A DNA stretch of 64,000 bases from Pegoplata infirma (lineage: Eukaryota; Arthropoda; Insecta; Diptera; Anthomyiidae). Where the stretch lies: the NCBI GenBank assembly GCA_963921195.1, contig OY992539.1, positions 134,195,182 to 134,259,181 of the forward strand. Direction: 5' to 3'. This document shows, piece after piece, positions 22,600 through 33,719 of this stretch; position 1 is the first letter of the stretch, and every line of letters begins with the position of its first letter. A model generated the notes under the pieces. It made no database searches and was not told the origin of the DNA. It saw only the letters and a list, made by a program, of their open reading frames with translations. The position numbers and the translations under genes are program-made.

Positions 22600-24420
22600 C
22601 GACGTACTAGCATGATTGGGGTGCTCGGTCATATAACACCAAAGCACTAATTGACGAGTAAGAAGGGAGCAATGGCTCCGAACGGGCAAAAACTTTGGTC
22701 TCCTCATGTAGTTTGTCTTCGGGTGTCATTGAAAGACACCCTTTTACCACACTGAGTGCCGAGTTCTGCTCTGTTTGGAGTTTTCTCCATTGTGTGTCGC
22801 TAACGGCTTTGTATGTAGTCAAGATCGTCCCCAGGTGCTGCCTGTTTAGGTTAGAGGTGGCGGAGTCAAAGACTCCTCACATAGACCGGATGGTCCATAG
22901 CGAAACCACAATAATTCCTCAGCGACGCTGATAGAACGCGTTTGTCCTCATCGCGAATTGTACTATTTGCCTTAGGTCGACATTCAATACCGTTTTCAAG
23001 CTCTCGAAGTCATGTCTCCCTTATATGTGAAGTCGGGTTCTGGTCAAAGCAGGACATTGGCAAAGAATATGTTCGACCGTTTCCTCAGTGTTATGTTCAT
23101 TGCACCTTCTACAGCTGGCATCAGAAATAAGTCCCATTTTCTTTCTATGATAACCTATAAGGCAGTGTCCGGTGATCACTCCAGTAAGTACACGGCAGTT
23201 CCATCTGGTGAGTGAGAGTAAGTATTTAGTTTTCCTTAGGTTTTAGCATGCCCAAAATCTTATACTGATCGCACTTGTTTGTTAGCTCTCTCCACTTTCT
23301 ATAAGCCATTACAGTGTTTTGAATCTCGCGTAGCGGTCTGAAGTGCTGGATTGGTGGATCAATATGTACAGAAATACCAATACCATCAGCACCTTGTTTC
23401 GCGAGCTCGTCCGCTCTCTCGTTCCATTGGAAGGAATTTTAGAACAGCTTGACGGTCAACATAAATGTTAAACTCTCTGTTTGTCGCATCACCAAACTGT
23501 AAAGCAGCCCTGCTTATGGCAACTATTTCGGCCTGGAAAATGTGGACCCCAAGACTCTTGGGGTTTTTCACCGTGGGAACTCTCTGTTCCAATATTGAGT
23601 TCCCTAGTAAACTCTTTAGTCTACATGGTAATAAGTGTGGCCGTCGAGTTGGGTGTTAAGAGTTAGAGGTTCCTATCTGACAAAAAGTCAAATAGGAACC
23701 TCCACTTAGCTGTTCCTCCGTTTAGCTGTTCCTCTAGGGCTTCGATACCCCTTCCTGTACACAGAATTGTGCAGTCATAGTAGAGTCAGAGTAGGATATA
23801 AGTTTCAGCCCTGAGGGTGGGGTGGGTTTTTGGAGATGAAGGTATTAAACAGGATAGGGGAAAGAACCCCTCCTTGTTGCACACCCTCTTTATTTCTCCT
23901 AAGTCCTACAACCAACAACATCTGAACTATACATTTGACTGCCTCCCAGCTATGCATTTTGCAAACCATCTTTTGTGGGTGTTTGGGATCGAAGAGTCAT
24001 AAAGGTCTTGCAACAGCTTCTTGTGGCAGACCGTGTCGAAGGCCTTAGACACAGTGACAGCGACTACTATGGTCCTCTAGTGTGAGCGCTTACTGTCAAG
24101 GGCTCCGGCTTTGTCTGACGTCATTTGGCATCGCGCAAACAAGAAGGAGAAGAACGGATTTCCAAGCAGTTTGAGCATTCTTAGTACAAGACCTTCGAGA
24201 TCTGTTGCAGTGGAGGCTTCCGCTTCCCTGATAGCTTTGGAGACATCTTCCGGTGTAACCTCTACGTCTTCCGTCAGAGGTGGAGATCTGGGTCTGGCCG
24301 AATGCTCTTGACTCTGTCGACTTATTGCAGGACAATTTTAGTGCTCAGTTGCCTTAAACGTGTCCGCTGCATTTTACCTTTGGATGGAATCTCGTCTATC
24401 TGCTAGAAGTTATGTCGTTT
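22600..24420 (-). pseudogene. RH-LINE ORF2 relic, pre-RT to C-terminus
   Basis: Read on the minus strand the domains are in natural order. A pre-RT block (TPEDVSKAIREAEAS, LVLRMLKLLG) lies at 24120-24310. RT follows at 23700-24080 with VSKAFDTV, RRGSFPYPV (shifted frame of a GGVLSPILF-type motif) and a worn YSDSTMT where YADD is expected. RNase H is at 23390-23600 (GVHIFQAEIVAI, NIYVDRQAV). A Cys/His C-terminus lies at 22930-23200 (GVITGHCLIG, CRRCNEH, EHILCQCPAL). Many stops and frameshifts. Sequence differs from the plus-strand copies, so it is a separate RH-LINE family or an old lineage. Confidence 0.8.
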
Positions 24421-25470
24421 ATGGAATCGTTTTCTGGTGGCCTGTTGTGCTCTGTAGCTTCGTGTGTCTTTATTACGAAGGTACAGAGAATGGCATCGAT
24501 GTGTATCACTGAAGCTCTTTGACCATCATCCCATCTAATATCATACCATTTAGGGAGTCTTGGATGTGCGGTATTTCGGGTATTGGAGTCTTCATCGATT
24601 TTTAAACCGTTGCATCGAGCCTATACGAACAAGTGGGCTTAGGAGTCTCTTTAGAAAACCATGTGGTGAGCCAGGCTCGAAGATCGCCAGAGCATTGCAA
24701 TTTTTACCAGGCAGAGATACTGGCAATAAAGGAAGTGGTTGACAGGTTATGATGCTATGTCTTGTTTACAACCGCAGTCAACACATATTCTGCCGCACGT
24801 CTTTAAATGAGAAGGCCAAACAGTTTGACATACGGCTCCATGGCTTAGGAAATTGCAAGCCCGATGAGCTTGCAAGACTGAGGACTACCGTATATGTTCC
24901 TACAAAATCGGAATCTTGGTATGCTTAAAGAAACCAGAAAAATCTACGAATTTTTTCCACTAGACTAACCATAGATGTGCACATAGATGAACGTCTGATA
25001 CTATTGGACAGGTTTGACCTTTCCTTAATCAGAGGCGCACCAGTGAGCTGCTATTCCTTCCAAGAGAACAGACGTCAACGGCCGTTGCTGTGATTACCGG
25101 ACACTGCCTTATAAGAAATGAAGCCGATCTGTTAAATGTGCCGTCAAACGAGGTTTTACCAGAGTTGCATGAATGGATGAAGGAGTTGAACTCTATTGAA
25201 CACTGTATCTGCCATTGCCTGGCAGTTTCTGGCCAGAGACTAACTTCACTAGGATCTAGGGAGCTAGAATATTTCAACATTTGATAAGAAGCTCACAATG
25301 GTTTAAAGGCAGGAACTAGTAGGGGAACCCGGCTACTGTTCCGTGGTATAACAATGGACTTCAGAGTCTATGATTGCTGTGAATGTGCTGAAGTATGTCA
25401 GCAGCCACTTTAAACCATAACTTCTCACATTGAATGCTCAGACGTTCGAACCGATAATTTCAGGACCCGT
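24421..25470 (+). pseudogene. RH-LINE relic: RNase H, C-terminus and 3' part
   Basis: Parallels 35800-36760: a GIVFWWP-like RT tail, QAEILAIKEVVDRL of RNase H near 24705, an internal jump, then VAVITGHCLIRN and SGQRLTSLGSRE near 25085-25270. The 3' region includes ACAATGGACTTCAGAGT, shared with 36688. Broken frames. Confidence 0.7.
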
Positions 25471-26700
25471 TACCTCCCAGCATCCATGAAGTGGTTTAAA
25501 TGAAGTATTTTTCTTTGCCGGCATCTAAATACTGGTCTGCATTAAATTCTTTTCAAATTCTGAATTCCATATAATTGTGTGCGTATCATATTTGGAGTAA
25601 ACTCTTGTAGGTACCTACATATATCTAAATATCTGTTGGTATCTTAAGGTGATATTTTACCAACACTTTGTTTTCAGTCATTCATTATCACATTTTGATG
25701 TTGTTACTGCTGATGTTGTTGATTAGTTTGGAGTTGCCTATTTTTTTTGTCTCTTCTCTCTTGTACCTTTTGTATTGTTTAATGAACTATTTAACTTAAT
25801 ATTTGTGTCATTGTTAATGAAAACAAACAAACATCAACATCATAAACATCGTCAACATTCTGTGAAAACAAAATTCTACAATATTCATCATATGGAACAC
25901 AAAATGTAGTAGATTCCAACTAAAACAGACCTTAGACGCAGATACGCACGACAAGACCAGACAAGATCGACAACAACAAATAATAACGAAGAAGTAACAA
26001 AAAAAACTGGTAAACAAAAACCTCTAAGCAACGGTAAATGATATTTAATGTGGAACCATGAACAGTGAACAGTATTCAAAATTTTCCCATGACAATATTT
26101 TGTTTGTATTTGGTATGTTAGTTACTTATTGTTAAATAGTTACCAAAGATAAATATTGTTTTTTGTTTAATATTTATCTAAAAGTTTGTTTTTAACTATC
26201 AAGTGAAATGAGAGAATATATGTGATAATTATGTATTTTATAGATTAATACAATATTGTAAATGTTTAATAATTTTAATGTCTAATCAATATGAATTGTA
26301 AGGTTTTTGAACACGATCAATCTTGAAGTAGAGCTGCAAAACTTTCAAAAGTCATCGCATTCGATATCGATAGTATTGGACATTTGAAAAAAATTTAAAT
26401 TTTTGCATAAAATTACGCTTTTTTATTAAACACACAAATGACAGTTTTTGCAGTTCACTGCCATTTCAGTTTATTTTAAATAACTACGGCGATCTTCCAC
26501 TGTGCCGTGCTTGTTCTGTTCAGACCTTTAATCTCGCAAAAATATTAAAACGAAAAAACTGTCATTGCCTTTATTCTTTTAAAAGTAAGATTATTCCAAA
26601 ATAGTAAAAATTTTTTGAAAAACTGTTTACTTTTCGATGAATTTTTCAGCAAGTGGCAATCTTTATGATGCTGATATTTTTCCGAGGACAGTATCGCTAT
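25471..26700. other. No gene or repeat recognised
   Basis: AT-rich, apparently unique within the window, with some purine-rich stretches (25890-26010). Possible intergenic or intronic host DNA. Confidence 0.45.
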
Positions 26701-26713
26701 GCAGTGCTGCTAA

Positions 26714-26916
26714 TACCTATTTTACACTATTACACTTTTCTATTATACACATCGAAATTTACCACTTTCTAAAAGAGTTGTGTGCTCCTTTTTTATTGAA
26801 ACCTGGTCGTATCTAATAAATGAACAATTTCTGGCAAACAATTTTTATAAAATATTTCCCTAACATGGTGAAATTACGCTTGTATAATGGAAAAGTATAA
26901 TAGTGTAAAGTAGGTA
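26714..26916. mobile_element. 203-bp MITE (family Q), copy 1
   Basis: The ends TACCTATTTTACACTATT and AATAGTGTAAAGTAGGTA are inverted for about 35 bp including TTCTATTATACA / TGTATAATGGAA. This copy is uninterrupted and serves as the empty site for the insertion in copy 2. Confidence 0.8.
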
Positions 26917-26918
26917 TG

Positions 26919-28205
26919 AAGGGTACTTTCCACTATCACACTTTTCCATTATACACATCAAAATTTACAAACTTCCTAAAATTTTTGGATTCTTTTTTGA
27001 TTGTAACCTAGTCGTATCTAATACACTGAAAAAAAAGACATAACTAAATTTAAGGAAAAAATGTCTTAGAAAATTTATCATAAATTTTCCTAAAATTTAG
27101 TTAAATTTAACTTAAAAATGAGAAATTTTCTTAACTATGAGGAAAAAATTTTAGTTCATTTACTTATAATTAGTTCAAAGTTTTCTTTAAATGGATTTTT
27201 TAAATATTAGGAAAAAAATTCTTACAGTCAAAGAAATTTTCCACAAATCTAAGAATCGTATCTTTATTTTTAAGTTATATTTCTTAAAAAACAATTTAGT
27301 TCAAGTTTAGTTAAAATTTACTAAAAAAAACATCATCGTATTTCTCTTCTTTGAATTGAGGAAGTGTACTTCTTAGAATCTAGTTAATGACTTCTGAGAA
27401 TTTAGTAAATAACTTCTTAGAATTTAGTTAAAAATTCAAAATGGCGATATCTCGAAAACTAAGCGAGAAAGAGCAAAACGGATGAAATTTTCAAAAGAAA
27501 GACTACAAAGAAAAATATGGAATAGCCTAGCTCTGCATATATGTCGGGGTCTCAAGACCCTAATTTTAGATCTAAATTTTGAAATTCCCGAGATTTTATA
27601 TATACACATATCGCGGTAAATACTGCCAATACGAGAAAAAGTCCAACGGCATTTTTTTAGCTCTTGACTCGTAGAACACTTCCGCAAAATACCCGAAAGC
27701 CCTCCGATTAATAGTTTTTGAGTTATCCGGTTTTTAAGATTCTCAAGACCCTATCAGGCCCCTTTTTACCGTATCTCAAAAACTAAGCAAGTTAGAGGGA
27801 AACGGACACAAATTTTGGGTCAAACTTTATGGGGACCCTTAAAGGACGCAACGGGGTCTCGAGTTAAATGGGGTCCGAACCCATGGGTCCAGGGTCAAGA
27901 CCCAAACTATTTCTAAAATGTGAAGTATAATTTTTCCCATTTTCTAGTTAAAATTGGCTTAAAATTAAATAACTTTGTTTTCCTCATTTTTGGGAAAATT
28001 ATGAACTAAAACCAAGAAAAAAAATCTTTGGAGCCAAATCATTCCCTCTTTTTCTCAAAATTGAGTTAATTTTCCCAGATTTTAGTTCACTTTTTTTTTG
28101 AGTGTAAGTGAACAATTTTTGGCAAAATTTTTTAAAAAAATATTTCGCTAACATGGTGAAATTACGCTTGTATAATGGAAATGTGTGATATTGAAAAGTA
28201 CCCTT
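26919..28205. mobile_element. MITE family Q, copy 2, split by a TA-flanked insertion
   Basis: The ends AAGGGTACTTTCC and AAAGTACCCTT are inverted. The internal sequence follows copy 1 (ACACATCAAAATTTAC, AGTCGTATCTAATA, then GTGAACAATTTTTGGC, ATGGTGAAATTACGC) except for 1081 inserted bases. The two copies stand head to tail. Confidence 0.8.
27024..28104. mobile_element. 1081-bp element, TA duplication, CACTGAAAAAAA tips
   Basis: TA at 27022-27023 and 28105-28106 flanks CACTGAAAAAAAA and TTTTTTTTGAGTG. Comparison with family Q copy 1 (CTAATAAATGAAC against CTAATA...TAAGTGAAC) confirms the insertion with one mismatch. A TA duplication fits Tc1/mariner-type integration. No transposase inside. 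It contains phrases such as GGCGATATCTCGAAAACTAA shared with 19560-20217 and 45712-46565. Confidence 0.8.
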
Positions 28206-28949
28206 AACTGTTTTTTGCTTTTACATCGATATTTTTTTTATTATTTTCATTATCGGATGATTTAAATTTTTAGAACAATCTTGGATAACTTTTTGCAATT
28301 GCAACTTGAAAAATCGTCAAATGACGATAAATCGTCAAAGTTGGCATCATTCAACACATTATCTCGATCTATTACCACCGAAATATTGCATGTTTTACAG
28401 AAAATATTAATGCATCTGACACTTTGAATTAATAAGAATTTTCAAGATCTCGAGCTATTTAGTGTGGTAATTGACCAAATTTCCACGCGTAAACTAATTT
28501 ACCTACACTAATAAAATTATGTCATTAACTGTTTATAGGTTATTTTAAAAATTAATCAGTAAAGTTATTTTAAAAGAAAAATCATTAATTTTATTATGGG
28601 TTTCTTGTTTTCTACTGTTTCTGTAGTTTAAAAAAAATAATTCACTGTCTTAAAACTGAATTTTCTGTTACGTTCAATTTCGGCAGTAAAAAATTTCTTC
28701 TATAGTTTTACGGTTTTTCAATACAAAATAAGTGAATATTCACTAGTTTTTGAATGTTTTGGATGGTCATTAAATTAACATTAATTTTGACTGTAATATG
28801 TTTTTATTTTAAATGAAAAAATAGTGGAATGGTTTTTAAATAAAATTTCATTTGTTTTAAGTGAATATTCACTGGAATTTATCTACATAATTTTTTGAGT
28901 GTACACGCGAAAAGCTTTGTTTTATTGATGACAGTGATGATACTGTAAA
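28206..28949. other. AT-rich spacer, no gene seen
   Basis: No recognisable domain or repeat end. Confidence 0.5.
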
Positions 28950-29146
28950 TATAATTTCTTGAAGATGTCAACATCAAGATCTTCCAGAAGATTTTAACGT
29001 AAACAAGTCCCCGGGTCGGATGGAATCACTATTGTTGAAATAGTGTTTTTACCGCTCCCTTGCACATTGGCTAAACTATCTAGATTTTCTTTCCGTAGGG
29101 TAGTTTTCCCCTCTTGCAGGAATATATCCAATGTTCAACCTTTACC
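28950..29146 (+). pseudogene. CR1/Jockey-like LINE fragment (pre-RT)
   Basis: Frames spell VNKSPGSDGIT and IVVLKQC-like residues, as in the related VNKSLGPDGI at 33790, followed by a FFPSCWK-like stretch in another frame. It stops at TTAA, where the piggyBac-like end begins. Confidence 0.6.
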
Positions 29147-29927
29147 TTAACCCTGCTGTTAGGTTAATCCCATTTTGTCCAATTTTTGGATTGTGTCCTT
29201 TGTAACTTTTGAATGGTGATACCCAGGAAAATTTTTTGGAACAATATCCTATTACAATAGATTCTTGAATATATTCTACGGCAATCACAACAAAATTTCT
29301 ATGTAAAATTATTTTTCAAAAAAACTACCTGCTCTAAATAACGATTGCTTTCGGGACAATTTCAAACAAAAATCATTGATTCTGGAATGTTAAGTAGAAC
29401 CGGTTGCAGGGTAATATGATGCGTTCTGGAACCGATTATTTGGAACAGAAAATTTTGCTGGGTATATACTGGATTAGTTTTTTTGCTCATGGGGTCTATT
29501 TGTAAAACAATGTTATTTACAAAAAATCTAGGTTCTGACTTAAACCAGGACTGAGAAAAATAAAAAATTACGTATCTTTGGTTAAGGGACCATTTGGTTC
29601 ATAGTATATTTTCTTTGGTTTCCTTCGTTATTTTTTTATTTATTTAAAAAAAATAAATATTTATTAGTTTGTTTTATAATAATTGTCATTGCATGGTGAG
29701 CAAAATGTTTTCCGGTTAGTTTTGCAAATAAACTTGCTGCAAATGAAGCATTTTATGTCAGTCTTAGACTCGCAGCAACTAAAAATTCTACTCTTTTGAG
29801 CACCTGAATTGAATTATTATTATTTGATGAGGCTACTGGAACTACGCTTGATCGTATTTCAGTCAATAACTCTCCTGAGAACTCTTGTTGAGGCAATCTG
29901 GTCCGTTTTAACATATACGCCTCAGGC

Positions 29928-30417
29928 CACTGTTGCCAAGTTGGAGGTTTTCCCGCTAAATCTAGCGCTTTTTGTTTGGATTTAGCGGGGAAAAATTGGG
30001 TTTAGCGGGAACGGTGCTTTAGCGGGAAAATCTACCGTTTTATTATTTATATTAAGTGGGACAAATTTAGAGGTTTTTTCCAATTTTTCAATCGAAAACG
30101 CCAAGTTTGTCTAATTTTAGCGCTTTTTTTGAAATTTATCGGGAGAATTTTGTATTTTCCCGCTAAAATTTTTTCGACCGTTTCTTGCACATTTTTAATG
30201 AAAAGTAAATTTTCGTAGAAAAAATAATTTGGAGGTTTTTTTTTAAAATTTTTCTTTTTTGTCAATCAAAAATGCCAAGTTTTTTGGTTTTCAGCGCTTT
30301 TTTTTGTAATTTAGCGGGAAATTTTTAAATTTTCCCCGCTAAATTAATTTTTGGCGGTTTCTAGCGCTTTTTTCGTGAAATTTAGAGGTTTTTGGTTAAA
30401 AATAGTTGGCAACAGTG
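29928..30417. mobile_element. 490-bp hAT-like MITE with AGCGGGAAA repeats
   Basis: The ends CACTGTTGCCAA and TTGGCAACAGTG are perfect 12-bp inverted repeats. Flanking 8-mers CCTCAGGC (29920-29927) and CCTCAGAC (30418-30425) differ at one base, as expected for an 8-bp duplication. The inside is filled with both orientations of TTTAGCGGGAAA and TCTAGCGCTTTTT. It interrupts the piggyBac-like transposase relic, whose reading resumes on both sides. Confidence 0.8.
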
Positions 30418-30542
30418 CCTCAGACCGAGAAAGTGCTAGTTGCCGCAAAAACTCCGGTCTCCTGCGATTTCTATAGCTGGATCCCATGAAACGTCGATTT
30501 CAGAAAACAGGATGCACGCATTCAAACCTTTTAAAATGGGCA

Positions 30543-30854
30543 CGGCTATGTAATGCATAGCAAAAAAAATCCATCATTTTTTGCATTTTTTACACATTTT
30601 TTAAACCTTATGCGCTACTTTGAATCTTATCCCAAACAAAAATCATTAATCCAGTATAGGGTAACGCAACCTTACAATAGCCTATACTGAATTGATGCTT
30701 TTTGTTTGGGATGACACTTAAAGTAATGCATGAGTTTTACATAATGCCTGAAAAATACATAAAGTGAATGCCTATGGTAAGCGGGAAAATTAATGCACAT
30801 TTTTTCATTTTTTTTTTTTGGATATGCATTTCATGGTAATGCATTACATAACCG
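30543..30854. mobile_element. 312-bp MITE with central hairpin
   Basis: The ends CGGCTATGTAATGCATA and TAATGCATTACATAACCG are inverted. A second, inner inverted pair is ATCCCAAACAAAAATCA with its counterpart GCTTTTTGTTTGGGAT, near 30640-30711. It lies between two pieces of the piggyBac-like transposase. Confidence 0.7.
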
Positions 30855-31084
30855 TTAACATTTTTAAGGTTTTGCTGGGATATCAAGTATGTTTGCAAAT
30901 ACAATGTTAGGCCATCGATTTGCTGTGACATTTGATCAGCAATATACACGCCACCTAAATTAGATGAATCATTAGAAATTATAGGAGAACACAAAACTAA
31001 CATACCTTTCGTTGAATTTATATATAAAATCATCTCTAAAGTAAAGAAAATGAAAAAAGGGAATCCCTCAACAAATTTTACATT

Positions 31085-31433
31085 AGCTGTGTTGAGTAGA
31101 GGTGGGTGATGGTCACGTGATTTGAGTGGTTCACGTGAATCACGCGTGACTCACGCTTCTAAAACTTTTATGTGTGAGTGATTAGAAATCGAGCCCAATT
31201 TTTGCGTGAGTGCCGTTTTTATTGCGTGATTCAGCATTATTTTTTTGTATTGTTTTCAGTTTTATTTAAAGTTTTTAGTTTTATTTTTCGTTTTGCAATC
31301 AGTTAAAATTCAAATTAACGGTCTGCTAATATATGAAAAAGATTTTTTTTTAATTTCCTTAAAATTGTATATTTGAAAGTGAATTGGGGTGAGCGTAATT
31401 ATGAATCACCTGAGTCACGCGTGAGCGTAACTT
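31085..31433. repeat. CACGTGA / CACGCGTGA cluster, likely worn hAT-like end
   Basis: Starts TAGAGGTGGGTGATGG, a hAT-like tip, followed by dense TCACGTGA, TCACGCGTGA and GTGAGTG palindromic motifs. Motifs recur in inverted orientation near 31388-31430. The expected right tip is missing; it runs into the palindrome at 31434. Confidence 0.55.
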
Positions 31434-31545
31434 ATTTGTTGTTTGTGTTTTTTGATTGAAGAAGAAAATTGTGTCTCTAAAGATTAAATTAAATGTGGAT
31501 TTACCCTAGACCATGGCCTTAAATCAAAAAACACAAACAACAAAT
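31434..31545. mobile_element. 112-bp palindromic element
   Basis: ATTTGTTGTTTGTGTTTTTT and its complement form the ends. The next bases (GATTGAAGAAGAAAA, TCTAAAGATTA, AATGTGGATTTA, AGACCATGG) match the arm of the TTAA foldback at 17399, so it is a shortened relative or internal deletion of that family. Confidence 0.7.
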
Positions 31546-31549
31546 TAAA

Positions 31550-32030
31550 TACACTTGGCTTTAATAATCCCCAGGTCTGGTCGCCCTGGTTGGAACCAAC
31601 ACATTTTTCAAGTGTCGAAAGAAGCATTCATAGGCTTAATTTCTCAAAAAGGTGCAATAATTACTTCCCTCCGTCTGATCTCCTTGATATTTCAACCGCC
31701 TATGGCCGACCGAAGTCGGAATACGACTCACATATCTGGGAAGGGTCTTTAAGGTCTATCTTGAACCTTTTGCACTGGGTGCAAAAAAGTCCGCTTGAAC
31801 TTATTAATGATGGTTCATTGGAGCATCGTCGGAACAGTGCTGTTCATTATTATTCTACCGATATTCTCTGTTGAGTTCGGTGAATTTATTCCCGAGACTT
31901 GGGTGCATGTTCGTAACACGCGCCAATCAATCAGATCACATCCGTTATGAAGATTTATTTCTCAGTCAAACTAGTCGTGAAACCCGATCCCTGCATAAGA
32001 AGGTTGCCATTCGGACTTGATTGTCAGCCA
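31550..32030 (+). pseudogene. CR1/Jockey-like LINE C-terminal relic
   Basis: Frames read WNQHIFQVSKEAF, then (shifted) YFPPSDLLDIS, SEYDSHIWEGS, LNLLHWVQKSP, INDGSLEHRRNSA, typical of the region after RT in this LINE type. It is close to the sequence at 34640-34740. It could be the downstream half of the fragment at 28950 separated by the piggyBac-like insertion. Confidence 0.7.
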
Positions 32031-33080
32031 ACTAGGCACCTAATTTATAAGTTGTTGGTTTTAGTTTGATACTAAGTCAGTGGGTTGTGACCTATGTTAA
32101 CCGAAACTTAAATTAGATGCATGAAAACCACAGTGGTTGCTTCAGATTTTTTTTTTTGTTAAAGTTCGTAAAGCTTTTGAGAAGACAGGTATCTGAGACC
32201 TTGTAGTGTACACTGAATGTGACCTAGTGACGTTTTGTTATAGAGAAATCGCCTTTTAGGATTTCAGATGAAATTAGCCGCACACTGGGCGCCGCTTATG
32301 ATGTATTGCACAATGTGCACGTCTCGACTCTAGCCTCTGACATCCATTTTTTCGTAAGTCTCTGACATCCATTAATCGTAAGTGTTTATGTAAAAATTAA
32401 ACAAGCAAAACAAACTTTTACTTTCCATAACACAAACATACTCAGAAGAATGCATATTAAATGTTTAATGTGTGATTTCTTTGTAAGTAGAATACATGAT
32501 TTAATAATTCCTTGTCCTACTCCACATTTGCTTTTGTGCAAATAACGATGACAACAATTGAGTTCACATAGTGAAATCGAAACTATGTGTGCCAATGTGA
32601 ATTATGAATTTATTTGTGCACCCTACACAGCACTTAAAAAAATGTATTAATAAATTTTATACAGCAACTCGGACGCTCTTTTAACTAAGAAATATCGTAC
32701 TGATAGAAATCTTTGTTATTTCTGCCTAATTGCTCTGCGTATCAGCCGTGATCTTTTTTAAATAAAGCTGATGTGATTTTTCATGCAAACAGTTCGGTGG
32801 GCCAAAACCATCGGAGACAATACTGTACAAGATTTCTGAAAGCACCGCTTCAAAAATTACGTTTTATTTTACTAACCTGCTCCGTAGAGGAGCATCTGTA
32901 AAAAGCCTTTAAATGCCAAAAATATGTTGACGGAAACAAAAGGTTATCCTTCCTCTCACCAAACTCAAAATATCTTCACTAAAATACAAGGGAGTGCAGT
33001 TTGGTGAAACATTTTTTTTAATTTCTTCAATCTAGAGAGAGTTCTATTGATTATGCCGTCTTTCCGCTTTAAATGTGAGT
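32031..33080. other. No gene recognised
   Basis: Moderately AT-rich sequence with no domain, RNA gene or inverted repeat I can support. A few stretches (32760-32900) could be very worn LINE. Confidence 0.4.
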
Positions 33081-33088
33081 GCGACTTA

Positions 33089-33349
33089 AGGTGTGTTTAT
33101 ATCATCCCACCGAGTCTTTGGATTTCAAGAAAGTAAAATATTACCAAAGTCTTAATATTGCCAAAAAATCATAAGCAAAATCAAACAGACATTTTTAAAA
33201 CAGCTGTTTGTATGCAAATCTTATAACACACAGCCATTTTTTGAAACATTTCATAAAATCAAAAGTCTTATTGGACTTTCAACAAAATCTTATTACACAC
33301 GATTTTTTGACAAGTCTTTATACTCAGTGGTATGATATAAACACAGCTT
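33089..33349. mobile_element. 261-bp MITE with TA duplication
   Basis: Ends AGGTGTGTTTATATCAT and ATGATATAAACACAGCTT are inverted with small differences, continuing as CCCACCGAGT / ACTCAGTGGT. TA flanks both ends (33087-33088, 33350-33351). Non-coding. Confidence 0.65.
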
Positions 33350-33719
33350 TAGTGAAATTTGAAAACGAACAGGATTATCAAAGCACACCGCGGAAAATGT
33401 TTATCCAAAGAATAAATATAACAATTTGATGAAAATATTGTACTCATTCTCGGATTTTTTCTCACTTCACATCCCGGAAAGTATAATGTGAGAACATTTG
33501 CACCCTTTGGTAACTCGTATCACAGTACGATTTCTGCAGCCTTTTCCTATTCTGCACTTTGTAGAACAGGGTCATCGTGCTAAAGTAAGACCTTTGGTCA
33601 TTTCTTTAAAAAATACTCTTTAAAAGGACGATAATAATTCACTATCCTGTTTAAACTTTTTGCAAGGAATTAATTTTTGCCGGAAAGCGATCAACCACTA
33701 AACGCTCTTAAAGGAATAT

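Larger units (their letters stand above)
29690..31033 (-). pseudogene. piggyBac-like transposase C-terminal half, interrupted
   Basis: Minus-strand pieces in transposase order. MILYINSTKGML and GGVYIADQMSQQ at 30890-31033 match the region that in this family reads GGVD..DQM. LNACILFSEIDVSWD and RRPEFLRQLALS lie near 30418-30515, then YMLKRTRLPQQEFSGELL near 29870-29920. A Cys-rich end (CCESKTD, KCFICSKFICK, FCSPCND) near 29690-29795 resembles the zinc-binding tail of piggyBac transposases. Frameshifts, a stop and two MITE insertions make it non-functional. The catalytic aspartates upstream are not in the window part I can read. Confidence 0.65.
29151..31040 (-). mobile_element. piggyBac-like element relic
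   Basis: TTAA at 29147-29150 is followed by CCCTGCTGTTAGG, a good match to a piggyBac terminus (TTAA target, CCC tip). Transposase remnants lie on the minus strand at 29690-31033. Two MITEs (29928-30417 and 30543-30854) interrupt them. No opposite CCC...TTAA end was found, so the 5' side is probably lost or masked by the repeats after 31085. Confidence 0.7.
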
